The notes beneath the pieces are model-generated. The model searched no databases, was not told where the DNA came from, and saw nothing but the letters and a program-made list of their open reading frames with translations. A program made the translations under genes and the position numbers. A DNA stretch of 53,619 nucleotides, taken from the NCBI GenBank assembly GCA_028712365.1, contig JAQTQE010000011.1, positions 1-53,619 on the forward strand, in the 5' to 3' direction. The DNA is from a bacterium. GTDB taxonomy: Bacteria; CAYTYR01; UBA6262. Positions 7,833 to 16,169 of this stretch are shown in pieces. Every line of letters begins with the position of its first letter. Position 1 is the first letter of the stretch.

Positions 7833-7858
7833 TAAGTTAGCGTGAGGGGGTAGGGTTA

Positions 7859-8350
7859 ATGACAAAAATAGCTGTATATCCAGGAAGTTTTGATCCGGTT
7901 ACCTATGGCCATTTGGATATTGCCAAGCGGGCTACCAATATTTTTGACCATTTGATCATTGCTGTCACCAGCAACCAGGCAAAAAAAACCTTGTTTAGTA
8001 TTACGGAACGGGTGGAAATGCTGAAGGCCGTAACTAAGCAAATGCCTAAAGTGGAAGTACGGAGTTTTAATGGGCTGCTGGTAGAATTCGTTAAGGAACA
8101 CCAGGCTAAAGTGATCATCAGGGGATTACGCGCGGTCAGTGATTTTGAGTATGAACTACAGATGGCATTAATGAATCGCAAGTTGGAAAGCGCGGTGGAT
8201 ACTGTTTTCCTGATGCCAGCTGAACCGTATACATATTTGTCTTCCAGTGTAGTCAAAGAGATCATGTCCAAAGGTGGACAGGCGGCGCAATTCTTGCCTC
8301 CGTTTGTAGAACAAAAATTACGGCAAAAGTTTTCATTGACAAAAAAATAA
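7859..8350 (+). CDS. coaD: Phosphopantetheine adenylyltransferase
   Basis: 163 aa, the usual CoaD length. The N-terminal GSFDPVTYGH (9-18) is the nucleotidyltransferase signature with the TxGH motif. IIRGLRAVSDFEYELQMALMNR and YLSSSVVKE are the other conserved CoaD blocks. It adenylates 4'-phosphopantetheine in the penultimate step of coenzyme A synthesis. The recG-coaD neighbourhood is common in bacteria, and the CoA-using enzyme Pta is encoded next. Confidence 0.97.
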   Translation: MTKIAVYPGSFDPVTYGHLDIAKRATNIFDHLIIAVTSNQAKKTLFSITERVEMLKAVTKQMPKVEVRSFNGLLVEFVKEHQAKVIIRGLRAVSDFEYELQMALMNRKLESAVDTVFLMPAEPYTYLSSSVVKEIMSKGGQAAQFLPPFVEQKLRQKFSLTKK

Positions 8351-8364
8351 GGATATGATAAAAG
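8336..8364 (+). promoter_or_regulatory. Possible promoter of pta
   Basis: A perfect TTGACA (8336-8341) inside the end of coaD is followed after 17 nt by TAAAAG (8359-8364), a weak -10. A better-looking TATGAT at 8354-8359 is only 12 nt away and would be too close. Confidence 0.3.
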
Positions 8365-8394
8365 AAATTAATATTGTTTTACGACGGAGAATCC

Positions 8395-9381
8395 ATGAGT
8401 GTTATCGAAGATATTAGAGAACGCGCGCGCCGGAAAAAACGGACTATTATTTTACCTGAGGGAGAAGAAGAACGCACGATCGAAGCCGCCAGTATCATCA
8501 CCAGAGAAGGCATTGCCAAAGTCGTCCTTTTAGGTAATAGTGATACGATCAGGTTAAAAGCCGAAAAACTAAAAGTCAACCTGGAGCAGGTGAATTTAAT
8601 CAACCATCTGGCCCATCCTCGTCACCAGGAATACATCGGCCAGTTTTTTGAATTACGCAAGCACAAGGGAATTACCGTAGAAGATGCAGCCAAGACCATG
8701 GCTAATCCATTATATTATGGCTGCATGATGCTTCGTAATAACGAAGCTGATGGAGTTGTGGGGGGAGCCCTGAATACCACCGCTGAAACAGCTAGAGCCG
8801 GGTTATATTGTGTTGGATTGGCTGAAGGGAATTCAACCCTTTCCAGTTTTTTCCTGATGATCGTGCCAGATCCTTCCTTTGGCGTGGGCGGGGCGTTAAT
8901 GTATGCTGATTGCGGGGTGGTCCCAGATCCTTCCCCGAGGCAGCTATGCAATATTGCGTTAGCTACTGCCAAGAATACCAGATTACTATTAAATGCAGAG
9001 CCGGTCGTGGCTTTGCTTTCTTTTTCTACCAAAGGTAGCGCCCAGCACGAAATGATCGATAAAGTGCTGAAAACCCTGGCCCTCATTAAGGAAAAAGATC
9101 CGAGTTTGACGGTTGACGGTGAATTGCAAGGCGATGCTGCGCTTATTCCGGAAGTTAGCGTGAAAAAAGCGCCGGGGAGCAAGGTTGCCGGTAAAGCTAA
9201 TGTGTTGATATTCCCTGATTTGAATGCCGGAAACATTGCGTATAAGTTAACCCAACGGCTGGCTAAGGCTGAAGCATACGGTCCTATTTTCCAGGGATTG
9301 GCCAAGCCGGTTAATGATCTTTCGCGCGGTTGCAGCACTATGGATATAGTGAATGTAACCGCGATTACGGCGATACAATAA
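8395..9381 (+). CDS. pta: Phosphate acetyltransferase
   Basis: 328 aa from the ATG at 8395, which follows a CGGAGA ribosome site; a TTG at 8374 would add seven unconserved residues. [16 protein letters not shown] at the start and NALYYG-like [21 protein letters not shown] are conserved Pta blocks, as are [10 protein letters not shown] and [10 protein letters not shown]. This is the short form without the N-terminal P-loop and DRTGG domains. It interconverts acetyl-CoA and acetyl phosphate. No acetate kinase gene lies nearby. With the MetF/MetV/MetH genes it fits an acetate-forming or acetate-using anaerobe. Confidence 0.94.
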   Translation: MSVIEDIRERARRKKRTIILPEGEEERTIEAASIITREGIAKVVLLGNSDTIRLKAEKLKVNLEQVNLINHLAHPRHQEYIGQFFELRKHKGITVEDAAKTMANPLYYGCMMLRNNEADGVVGGALNTTAETARAGLYCVGLAEGNSTLSSFFLMIVPDPSFGVGGALMYADCGVVPDPSPRQLCNIALATAKNTRLLLNAEPVVALLSFSTKGSAQHEMIDKVLKTLALIKEKDPSLTVDGELQGDAALIPEVSVKKAPGSKVAGKANVLIFPDLNAGNIAYKLTQRLAKAEAYGPIFQGLAKPVNDLSRGCSTMDIVNVTAITAIQ

Positions 9382-9393
9382 AGACCGTTCGTA

Positions 9394-9406
9394 GTTCATA
9401 GTTGAT
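9394..9406. repeat. 13-bp intergenic repeat upstream of pilB
   Basis: GTTCATAGTTGAT occurs here and again, identically, at 11208-11220 before pilT. Both copies sit inside longer GTTGAT-rich stretches in the short gaps of the pilus locus. Confidence 0.6.
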
Positions 9407-9456
9407 AGTTGATCGAAAAAGCTAAAAATATGTAAACTCGGTGAGGTTTAAGCAGA

Positions 9457-11196
9457 ATGGTATTGTTGAAGAAAACTGGCACACACAAAAGATTAGGCGA
9501 AATGCTGGTGGAAACCGGCATTATTACCAGTGAACAATTACAGGAAGCCTTGGAAGAACAGAAAAAAAGCGGCGGGAGGCTGGGCCAGAATTTAATGGCG
9601 CTCGGCTATATCACGGAAGATGTGATGGCTGCTTTTGTGGGCAAGCAATTAGGGATCTCCTATGTTTCCTTGAGTGAATATGGCGAGATATCCGGCGATG
9701 TCACTAAGATCGTGCCGGAGAATATCTGCCGGCACCAGACCTTAGTGCCGATCTCGCTGGAAGAAAATATTTTAACTATCGCCATGGCTGACCCGCTCAA
9801 TGTATTCACGGTAGATGACCTGCGGGTGATGACCGGGTATGAGATCAAGGTAGTGATCTCTTCTGAAGCGGAGATCAAGTCTGCTATTGAAAAATATTAC
9901 GGCAATAAAGGATCCATGGAAGATATTCTTAAGACCATGGACGATGGCAAGAGCGGCGGGACCTTGGAGTTAGTACAACAAGAGGAAGAGCAAGTTGATA
10001 TCGCCTCCCTGGAAGCCGCCGGCGAAGAAGCTCCGGTAGTGAAAATTGTGAACCTGATCCTGACCGGCGCGGTAAAATCAGGAGCCAGCGATATTCATAT
10101 CGAACCATTCGAGAAATCATTGCGCACCCGCTATCGCATAGACGGTGTTTTGCATGAAATATCCTCTCCGCCCAAAAGATTGACCTCGGCTATTATCTCC
10201 CGTATTAAAATTATGGCCAACCTGGATATCGCTGAGAGGCGTTTGCCGCAGGACGGCCGCATCAAAGTGAAAGTGATCGGCAAGGAGATCGATTTGCGCG
10301 TATCCATCCTGCCTACTGCTTTTGGCGAAAAAGTAGTGATGCGTATCTTGGATGCCTCGGCGCTGTGCCTGGATTTGACCAAGCTTGGTTTTGAGCCGGA
10401 TGTATTGCCTATTTACCAGAAACATATTGAAATACCTTACGGGATCTGCCTGGTGACCGGTCCGACCGGCAGCGGTAAATCTACTACTCTTTATTCGTCC
10501 TTGAGCACCCTTAATTATCCTGACCGCAATATCATGACCATTGAAGACCCGGTCGAATATGTTTTGGAAGGTATCAACCAGGTACAGGCCAAACCGGATA
10601 TCGGCCTGACTTTCGCGGCTGGATTGCGTTCCTTCTTGCGGCAAGACCCGGACATTATCATGGTCGGTGAAATCCGCGACGCGGAAACAGCGGAAATCGC
10701 TATTAACGCGGCCCTGACCGGCCATTTGGTGTTTTCCACCTTGCATACCAACGACGCGGCCGGCGCGGTTACCCGTTTAACCAATATGGGTATCGAACCC
10801 TTCTTGACCGCTTCCACCGTAGTCATGGTCATTGCCCAACGTTTGGTCAGGGTGATCTGTGAGAATTGTAAAGAGGATTACCAGGTCCCGGCGCAGTTCA
10901 TCCGGGATCTTGGCCAGAAATATGAAGATGATAAACCAGTCCTGCTGTACCGTGGCAAAGGTTGTGACCGTTGTACCAATACCGGGTATCGCGGCCGGTT
11001 GGCCTGTTATGAGATCATGGTCATAGAAGACGAGATCAGGGATTTAATACTGGAAAGGGCTTCTACTCATTTGGTCAAACAGAAATCACGCGAGCATGGC
11101 ATGATCACCTTGAGAGAAGCGGCTTTCCGCAAAGTGCTCAACGGGGTCACTACAGTCGAGGAAATGATGCGGGTGACCTTTGCTGATGCCGGCTGA
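9457..11196 (+). CDS. pilB: Type IV pilus assembly ATPase PilB
   Basis: 579 aa. An N-terminal MshEN-type domain (about 10-150) is followed by the GspE/PilB ATPase core. I see Walker A GPTGSGKST (335-343), the DPDIIMVGEIRD Walker B region (about 396-407), and FSTLHTNDA as the His box. A four-cysteine zinc site lies at C468/C471 and C503/C506. These are standard for the hexameric cytoplasmic motor that drives pilus extension. It opens the type IV pilus locus and is followed by pilT and pilC. MshEN domains bind cyclic di-GMP in some PilB proteins, so control by that messenger is possible. Confidence 0.96.
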   Translation: MVLLKKTGTHKRLGEMLVETGIITSEQLQEALEEQKKSGGRLGQNLMALGYITEDVMAAFVGKQLGISYVSLSEYGEISGDVTKIVPENICRHQTLVPISLEENILTIAMADPLNVFTVDDLRVMTGYEIKVVISSEAEIKSAIEKYYGNKGSMEDILKTMDDGKSGGTLELVQQEEEQVDIASLEAAGEEAPVVKIVNLILTGAVKSGASDIHIEPFEKSLRTRYRIDGVLHEISSPPKRLTSAIISRIKIMANLDIAERRLPQDGRIKVKVIGKEIDLRVSILPTAFGEKVVMRILDASALCLDLTKLGFEPDVLPIYQKHIEIPYGICLVTGPTGSGKSTTLYSSLSTLNYPDRNIMTIEDPVEYVLEGINQVQAKPDIGLTFAAGLRSFLRQDPDIIMVGEIRDAETAEIAINAALTGHLVFSTLHTNDAAGAVTRLTNMGIEPFLTASTVVMVIAQRLVRVICENCKEDYQVPAQFIRDLGQKYEDDKPVLLYRGKGCDRCTNTGYRGRLACYEIMVIEDEIRDLILERASTHLVKQKSREHGMITLREAAFRKVLNGVTTVEEMMRVTFADAG

Positions 11197-11207
11197 GTCA
11201 GTTGATT

Positions 11208-11220
11208 GTTCATAGTTGAT
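11208..11220. repeat. 13-bp intergenic repeat upstream of pilT
   Basis: A second exact copy of GTTCATAGTTGAT (see 9394-9406), directly followed by a CCCGCC...GGCGGG hairpin. Confidence 0.6.
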
Positions 11221-11224
11221 TGTT

Positions 11225-11247
11225 CCCGCCCAGAAAATATTGGCGGG
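11225..11247. repeat. CCCGCC/GGCGGG inverted repeat before pilT
   Basis: CCCGCC (11225-11230) pairs with GGCGGG (11242-11247) around an A+T-rich loop. It is followed by CAGGGATTA, which also follows the palindrome at 5679-5698, so it may be a variant of the same family. Confidence 0.5.
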
Positions 11248-11288
11248 CAGGGATTAAAAAAGCGAAAAACTGAGGAGAACAATTAAAT

Positions 11289-12356
11289 ATGATAACAATG
11301 GATGAGTTGTTGCGTTTAATGTATAAAAAGGGAGCCAGCGATCTGCATCTTACGGTAAGCAGCCCGCCGCAACTCAGGATCGATGGTGAGTTAATCAAGC
11401 TGGAATTTGAAGAGCTTACGCCTGATTTGGCCCAACGGCTGATCTATAGCATCCTTAGTGATAACCAGAAAGAGAAGTTTGAAAAATTCAATGAGCTGGA
11501 CCTGTCCATCGGAGTAAAAGATGTCGGACGTATCAGAATGAATGTTTTTCGCCAGCGCGGCCATATCGGCGCTGCCTTGCGTTCCATTCCCAACCAAATA
11601 TGCTCTTTTGAAGATCTACGGTTGCCCTCGGTCGTAGAAGATTTCGTAAAATTGCCGAAGGGATTGGTTTTGATCACCGGTCCGACCGGCAGCGGTAAGA
11701 CCACTACCTTAGCTTCTATTATTGATTATATCAATGAGAACCGCCACAGCCATATCGTGACGATCGAAGACCCCATCGAATACGTCCATTCCCATAAGAA
11801 CTGTATAGTTAACCAACGCGAAGTAGGCAATGACACAAATTCTTTTGTCCAGGCCTTAAAGTATGTCTTGCGGCAAGACCCGGATATCATTCTGGTTGGT
11901 GAAATGCGCGACCTGGAAACTATTTCTGCGGCCCTGACCATAGCAGAGACCGGCCATCTGGTTTTTGCCACGTTGCATACTACCGACGCGCCCCAATCGA
12001 TCAACCGTATCATCGACGTTTTTCCGCCACACCAACAAACCCAGATCAGGGCCCAGTTATCATTTGTACTGCAGGGAGTCATGTGCCAACAGTTGATCCC
12101 CAAAGCCAGCGGTTCTGGCCGGGTAATGTGCTCGGAAGTTTTGGTGGTCACTCCGGCGATCAGGAATTTGATCCGGGAACAGAAAACCCAGCAAGTTCCC
12201 CTGGCCATGCAGACCGGCGCTAAATACGGTATGCAGACCATGAATTACGGCTTATATGATCTTTATTCCAAACATATAATCACCTATGCGGAAGCGATGA
12301 CGCACACACTGGATGCGGAAGACCTGCAAAGGTTGTGCAAAGAATCGTTCAAATAG
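11289..12356 (+). CDS. pilT: Type IV pilus retraction ATPase PilT
   Basis: 355 aa, ATG start preceded by GAGGAG. Features include GASDLHLTVSSPP at the N terminus and Walker A GPTGSGKTT (131-139). DPDIILVGEMRDLET, the ATLHTTDA His box and the PilT-specific AIRNLIRE motif near the C terminus are also present. AIRNLIRE separates PilT from PilB and is needed for retraction in studied PilT proteins. Its presence implies dynamic pili capable of twitching, DNA uptake or surface sensing. It lies between pilB and pilC. Confidence 0.96.
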   Translation: MITMDELLRLMYKKGASDLHLTVSSPPQLRIDGELIKLEFEELTPDLAQRLIYSILSDNQKEKFEKFNELDLSIGVKDVGRIRMNVFRQRGHIGAALRSIPNQICSFEDLRLPSVVEDFVKLPKGLVLITGPTGSGKTTTLASIIDYINENRHSHIVTIEDPIEYVHSHKNCIVNQREVGNDTNSFVQALKYVLRQDPDIILVGEMRDLETISAALTIAETGHLVFATLHTTDAPQSINRIIDVFPPHQQTQIRAQLSFVLQGVMCQQLIPKASGSGRVMCSEVLVVTPAIRNLIREQKTQQVPLAMQTGAKYGMQTMNYGLYDLYSKHIITYAEAMTHTLDAEDLQRLCKESFK

Positions 12357-12392
12357 AACAGAAAAAATTGAAATTTTTAAGGAGGCGTGTCG

Positions 12393-13634
12393 ATGCCTAA
12401 ATATAAGTATAAAGTTCGTGCCGCGCAAGGCGGAGAGATGTCCGGGGTGATGGAAGCCAAGATCCAGAAAGATGTGGCGGATAAGCTCAGGGGACAGAAA
12501 TTTGTCATTCTTTCGATCGAAGAAGAGAAGAAGAATTTTGCCAGCGCCATGATCGAAGCTCTTCCTTTTATGAAAAAGGAAAAAGGGAAAAAGGTCAAAA
12601 CCAAACACTTGGTGTTGTTCAGCCGGCAGTTGTCCACCCTGGTAAGCGCGGGTGTGCCGATTGTCCAGGGGTTAAGCATCCTGGTGGAGCAGATCGATAA
12701 TAAAACATTTAAGCAGGTGATCAGCGATGTCAAGACTGATATTGAAGGCGGTCTTTCCATTGCTGATTCTATGGCTAAATATCCTACTGTTTTTGATGAA
12801 TTATATGTAGGTATGATCCGCAGCGGTGAGACCGGCGGGGTGTTGGATATTATTCTGGAACGGTTATCCGCGTACCTGGAATCCACGGCTCGCTTAATGG
12901 GCAAGGTGAAAAGCGCTATGGTCTATCCCGCGATCGTCAGTTTTGTGGCGACCGCTATTACCATTTTCATGTTGGTCGTAGTGATCCCGACTTTTAAGCA
13001 GGTATTTTCCGCTTTTGGCGGTGAATTGCCCATGCCTACGCAAGTTTTGATCTCCCTTAGTGAAATGCTGAGGAAATATATTGTGTTCTTGATCGTTGGC
13101 GCTATCGTGTTTGTCTTTATTTTCCGGCAATATATTAAAACAGAAAAAGGGAACAGGGTTTGGGATAATTTCCTGCTGAAAGTGCCTGTTTTCGGGACTC
13201 TTATCCGCAAAGTGGCCATTGCCAAATTTTCCCGTACCCTGGGCACCCTGGTCAAAAGCGGTGTGCCTATCCTGGATGCTATTGGCACTACCGGAAAGAC
13301 CTCTGGTAATAAAATAGTGGAAGACGCGGTCATGAATGCCCGGGAGAACATCCGTGAAGGTGAAAGGATCGCCGCCCCGTTGAAGGAAAGCGGAGTGTTC
13401 CCGCCGATGGTCACCCAGATGATCTCAGTCGGGGAAGAAACCGGCGCCCTGGATAATATGCTGAATAAAATAGCGGATTTTTATGACCAGGAAGTAGATG
13501 TGGCGGTCAGCGGTCTGACCAGCATGATCGAACCGATCATTATCGTGGTGATGGGTATCGTGATCGGCGCCATGGTCATTGCCATGTTCATGCCTATCTT
13601 TGAAATGGGTGAAGTCGTTAGTAAAGGTTCATGA
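12393..13634 (+). CDS. pilC: Type IV pilus inner-membrane platform protein PilC
   Basis: 413 aa from the ATG at 12393, which is 7 nt after AAGGAGG (12379-12385); a GTG at 12387 is too close to that site. The protein has two GspF domains with repeated FSRQLSTLVSAGVPIVQGL and FSRTLGTLVKSGVPILDAI, each followed by long hydrophobic segments, plus a C-terminal membrane helix. PilC is the platform on which PilB and PilT act. Confidence 0.95.
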   Translation: MPKYKYKVRAAQGGEMSGVMEAKIQKDVADKLRGQKFVILSIEEEKKNFASAMIEALPFMKKEKGKKVKTKHLVLFSRQLSTLVSAGVPIVQGLSILVEQIDNKTFKQVISDVKTDIEGGLSIADSMAKYPTVFDELYVGMIRSGETGGVLDIILERLSAYLESTARLMGKVKSAMVYPAIVSFVATAITIFMLVVVIPTFKQVFSAFGGELPMPTQVLISLSEMLRKYIVFLIVGAIVFVFIFRQYIKTEKGNRVWDNFLLKVPVFGTLIRKVAIAKFSRTLGTLVKSGVPILDAIGTTGKTSGNKIVEDAVMNARENIREGERIAAPLKESGVFPPMVTQMISVGEETGALDNMLNKIADFYDQEVDVAVSGLTSMIEPIIIVVMGIVIGAMVIAMFMPIFEMGEVVSKGS

Positions 13635-13654
13635 TGACCTGGGAAAAAATTGTC

Positions 13655-13683
13655 TTGACATCAAGATTGAACTGTGTTATTTT
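13655..13683 (+). promoter_or_regulatory. Sigma70-like promoter of pilA
   Basis: A perfect TTGACA (13655-13660), a 17-nt spacer and TATTTT (13678-13683) lie 47 nt before the pilin ATG. It would allow pilin to be made in excess over the pilBTC machinery. Confidence 0.6.
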
Positions 13684-13730
13684 AATATAAGTGAAGGTAT
13701 GATATTAAAGACCGGAAGGGGGTGAAAAAT

Positions 13731-14264
13731 ATGATGAGATTCTTAAGAAGTAAAAAAGGATTTACCTTGGTAGAATTGATGATCGTGGTAGCCATTATCG
13801 GTATTTTGGCTGGTATAGCTATTCCGCGTTATATGAACTTTATTAGAAGGTCCAGGGAAGGTGCTACCAAAGGTAATCTGGGCGCTGTCCGTTCTGCTCT
13901 TAATATTTATTATAGCGATACAGAAGGCCTATTTCCCTCAAGAGGAGTTACCGCTGTCGGTAACATCGTGGTAGGCGCGGGAATTATGGGCTCTCCGTTT
14001 AGAGGAACTGGCGCAAATAACTATCTCGATGAAATCAAACCGGCTACTGAAGCTTGTACTAATAGTGCTCATGCTACTGGTGCTTTTCCTTCACAAGTGC
14101 GTGGGAATATTATGGGTGGCGGCGGTGCAGGGGATGGCGGTTGGGTTTATGAGACCGGGGCTACGATTACTGATATGAACTCGACCTCTACGGCTAGATT
14201 CTACGTAGATTGCAACAATTTTGATTCAACTAAGACTAGTAACGTAATAATTAGTACTTGGTAA
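13731..14264 (+). CDS. pilA: Major type IV pilin / type II pseudopilin-like protein
   Basis: 177 aa from the ATG at 13731, 8 nt after GAAGGGGG; a GTG at 13722 would overlap that site. The class III signal is RSKKG then [24 protein letters not shown], with prepilin cleavage after G10 and Glu at mature position 5. The globular part ([20 protein letters not shown]) resembles GspG-like pilins common in uncultured diderms. It has its own promoter and a hairpin after it (14294-14323), so it is the likely major subunit. It has few cysteines, with no obvious C-terminal disulfide loop as in Neisseria pilin. Confidence 0.9.
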   Translation: MMRFLRSKKGFTLVELMIVVAIIGILAGIAIPRYMNFIRRSREGATKGNLGAVRSALNIYYSDTEGLFPSRGVTAVGNIVVGAGIMGSPFRGTGANNYLDEIKPATEACTNSAHATGAFPSQVRGNIMGGGGAGDGGWVYETGATITDMNSTSTARFYVDCNNFDSTKTSNVIISTW

Positions 14265-14293
14265 GCTGAGATGTAATATTCGTACTTAAATAT

Positions 14294-14323
14294 AAATGGG
14301 TTGGGGTTTACCCCAACCCATTT
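14294..14323 (+). terminator. Stem-loop after pilA (partial terminator)
   Basis: A perfect 13-bp stem (14294-14306 with 14311-14323), G+C-rich at the loop side, with loop TTTA. No long T-run follows, so it may reduce, but not end, transcription into pilD, or protect the pilA message 3' end. Confidence 0.6.
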
Positions 14324-14342
14324 ATTCCAAAAGGAGAATGTT

Positions 14343-15137
14343 ATTATCGTTGAAGCCGTTATTGTATTTTTATTCGGTCTGCTTTTTGGCAGTTTTGCCA
14401 ATGTTTGCATATACCGGTTACCCCGTAATGAATCAATTGTTTTTCCTGCTTCCCATTGTCCAGCCTGTAATAATCTTATTCCCTGGTATGACAATATTCC
14501 GGTTTTAAGTTTTATGCTCTTGCGGGGAAAATGCCGTTCCTGCAAGCAATCTATATCCTGGCGCTATCCGGTCGTAGAGCTGATCACTGGGATCTTATTT
14601 TCCGCATTATATCTAAAGTATTATTTTACATTTTACTTCTGGCTGTATGCCCTGGTCTCCCTGGCCCTGGTAGTGATTACCTTTGTTGATCTCCAGGAGC
14701 AGATAATACCGGATGAGTTAAGTTACGGCTTGATGGTTGCCGGCACAGTGTTTAGTTTTTTTAACAACGATTTATATTTGCAGATCATTTTTTATTTTCC
14801 TCCTGTCCTGAACCGGCTGGTGGCCAGCTATGTCGGCCTGCTGGTTGGCGGCGGCATCCTGTATTTTATCGCCTGGATCAGTCGTGGTGGTATGGGTGGA
14901 GGAGATATTAAATTGGCGGCCGGACTGGGTACTTTCCTGGGCTGGGAGAATACCCTGATGATGTTGGGTATATCCTTTCTTTTTGGCGGGGTAGTGGGTG
15001 TCGTATTATTACTGTCTGGAAAAAAGAAAAGAAAGGATCCGATCCCTTTTGGACCTTTTATCGCTGCGGCTACTATTGTAGTAATACTATTCAATGACCA
15101 GCTCTCTTCCTTAGTAATGAAGTATTTTATTTTTTAA
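14343..15137 (+). CDS. pilD: Prepilin peptidase / N-methyltransferase PilD
   Basis: About 264 aa. It has the N-terminal FGLLFGSFANVCIYRLP and the zinc pairs CPAC and CRSC of the methylase part. Several membrane helices follow, with the two catalytic aspartate sites (VDLQEQIIPDE and GGMGGGDIK). It cleaves and methylates the pilins encoded around it. No ATG, GTG or TTG lies in frame at the expected start. The strong ribosome site AAGGAG (14331-14336) points to ATT at 14343, or ATC at 14346. An in-frame TTG exists at 14301, but it is buried in the pilA hairpin and adds residues the family lacks. Confidence 0.88.
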   Translation: MIVEAVIVFLFGLLFGSFANVCIYRLPRNESIVFPASHCPACNNLIPWYDNIPVLSFMLLRGKCRSCKQSISWRYPVVELITGILFSALYLKYYFTFYFWLYALVSLALVVITFVDLQEQIIPDELSYGLMVAGTVFSFFNNDLYLQIIFYFPPVLNRLVASYVGLLVGGGILYFIAWISRGGMGGGDIKLAAGLGTFLGWENTLMMLGISFLFGGVVGVVLLLSGKKKRKDPIPFGPFIAAATIVVILFNDQLSSLVMKYFIF

Positions 15138-15152
15138 GCTTGCTAGGGAACC

Positions 15153-15181
15153 TTGACAACTATTACCTATTATGTTAATAT
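15153..15181 (+). promoter_or_regulatory. Sigma70-like promoter of the minor-pilin genes
   Basis: TTGACA (15153-15158), 17-nt spacer, TAATAT (15176-15181). It is the same architecture as before pilA and pilM, and lies 32 nt before the first minor pilin. Confidence 0.65.
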
Positions 15182-15213
15182 TGATTAACTGAACTAAGAT
15201 TAAGGAGTTCTGG

Positions 15214-15834
15214 TTGTTTATGTTAAAAATAGCGGTTAAGAATACTAAGGGCATGACCATGGTAGAGCTAATGATCGCCGTCACGATCTTGTTGTTAGTG
15301 ATCGTGCCTTTGACCAAAGTATTATTTAGTAGTTTAAAGGGAGCGATGAGCTTTGGCGACGCTAATATTGCCATCCAGTTGGCCCAGGACATGCTGGAAG
15401 AGATCAAACAAAAAAAGTGGGATGAAACAGAACCAGCCGGTGGCGGGCAAACCCCGGGTCCGCCATATTCAGCCATTGGCCGTGACACGGGTGAAACCAA
15501 TCCTGACACTACGGGGTCTAACGCGGCAAAATTGACCTGGGATGATATTGATGATTATCATGGCTTGATCGAATTTCCTCCCAGGGATATAGCCAATAAT
15601 ATAATCGCCAGCGCCTGCTTTCCAACTGTGTCTCCGCTAATTCCTTCCCGGCCGAAATTTAAACGACAGGTTACTGTGCAATATGTCGATGTCCCTGACG
15701 CTGGACAGATCACCGTGCTGGGCGCCGGGACCACAAATTATAAACAGATCATCGTTACAGTTGACTGGAACGGCCGGACTGGCGGGAAACCGGTAACACT
15801 CACTACATTAAGAGCGAATATAAAACGCTATTAG
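15214..15834 (+). CDS. Minor pilin, PilV/GspI-like
   Basis: 206 aa from TTG at 15214, 6 nt after AAGGAG (15202-15207); ATG at 15220 is the alternative. The prepilin signal is NTKG then MTMVELMIAVTILLLVIVPL, with Glu at +5 after the cleaved Gly. IAIQLAQDMLEEIKQKKWDE is the segment typical of PilV/GspI proteins. It is probably part of the priming complex at the pilus tip with the PilX- and PilW-like proteins that follow. Confidence 0.8.
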   Translation: MFMLKIAVKNTKGMTMVELMIAVTILLLVIVPLTKVLFSSLKGAMSFGDANIAIQLAQDMLEEIKQKKWDETEPAGGGQTPGPPYSAIGRDTGETNPDTTGSNAAKLTWDDIDDYHGLIEFPPRDIANNIIASACFPTVSPLIPSRPKFKRQVTVQYVDVPDAGQITVLGAGTTNYKQIIVTVDWNGRTGGKPVTLTTLRANIKRY

Positions 15835-15848
15835 ATTAGGATCCGATC

Positions 15849-16169
15849 ATGCTGAGACTAAGAAACAATAAGGGTAGTTTACTGATAACAGCAACGATCA
15901 TATTGATCGTTTTAGCCGTGGGAGCTATCAGTTTCGGATTGTGGCTGGCGGTCCAGTCCAAAGGTACGGTACATAAAAAAATTATTGCCAAGGAACAATA
16001 TTACGGAGAAGCAGGCGTGCAAAAAGCCCTCAGGTTTATCCAGGACAGACCTACCTGGCAGGTGGCGTTAACTGATAGTTTTACGACACATAGTTTTACC
16101 CTGAATCTCATTATGAAAGACGGCACAAAAGATGTGCCGGTGGAAGTGAGTGTCTGGGATGTACCATAA
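15849..16169 (+). CDS. Minor pilin, PilX/GspK-like (short)
   Basis: 106 aa. It starts MLRLRNNKG then SLLITATIILIVLAVGAISFGLWL, a hydrophobic prepilin-like helix after a Gly, but without the usual Glu at +5. This is common for PilX/GspK minor pilins, which sit at the tip. KEQYYGEAGVQKALRFIQ resembles the PilX family AxYxAEAGxxxA segment. It is shorter than most PilX proteins. It overlaps the start of the next gene by 11 nt, which implies translational coupling. Confidence 0.65.
   Translation: MLRLRNNKGSLLITATIILIVLAVGAISFGLWLAVQSKGTVHKKIIAKEQYYGEAGVQKALRFIQDRPTWQVALTDSFTTHSFTLNLIMKDGTKDVPVEVSVWDVP

Noticed and set aside
8715-9338. 207-codon minus-strand frame opposite pta
   Set aside because: Antisense to a well-conserved gene and lacking any family signature.
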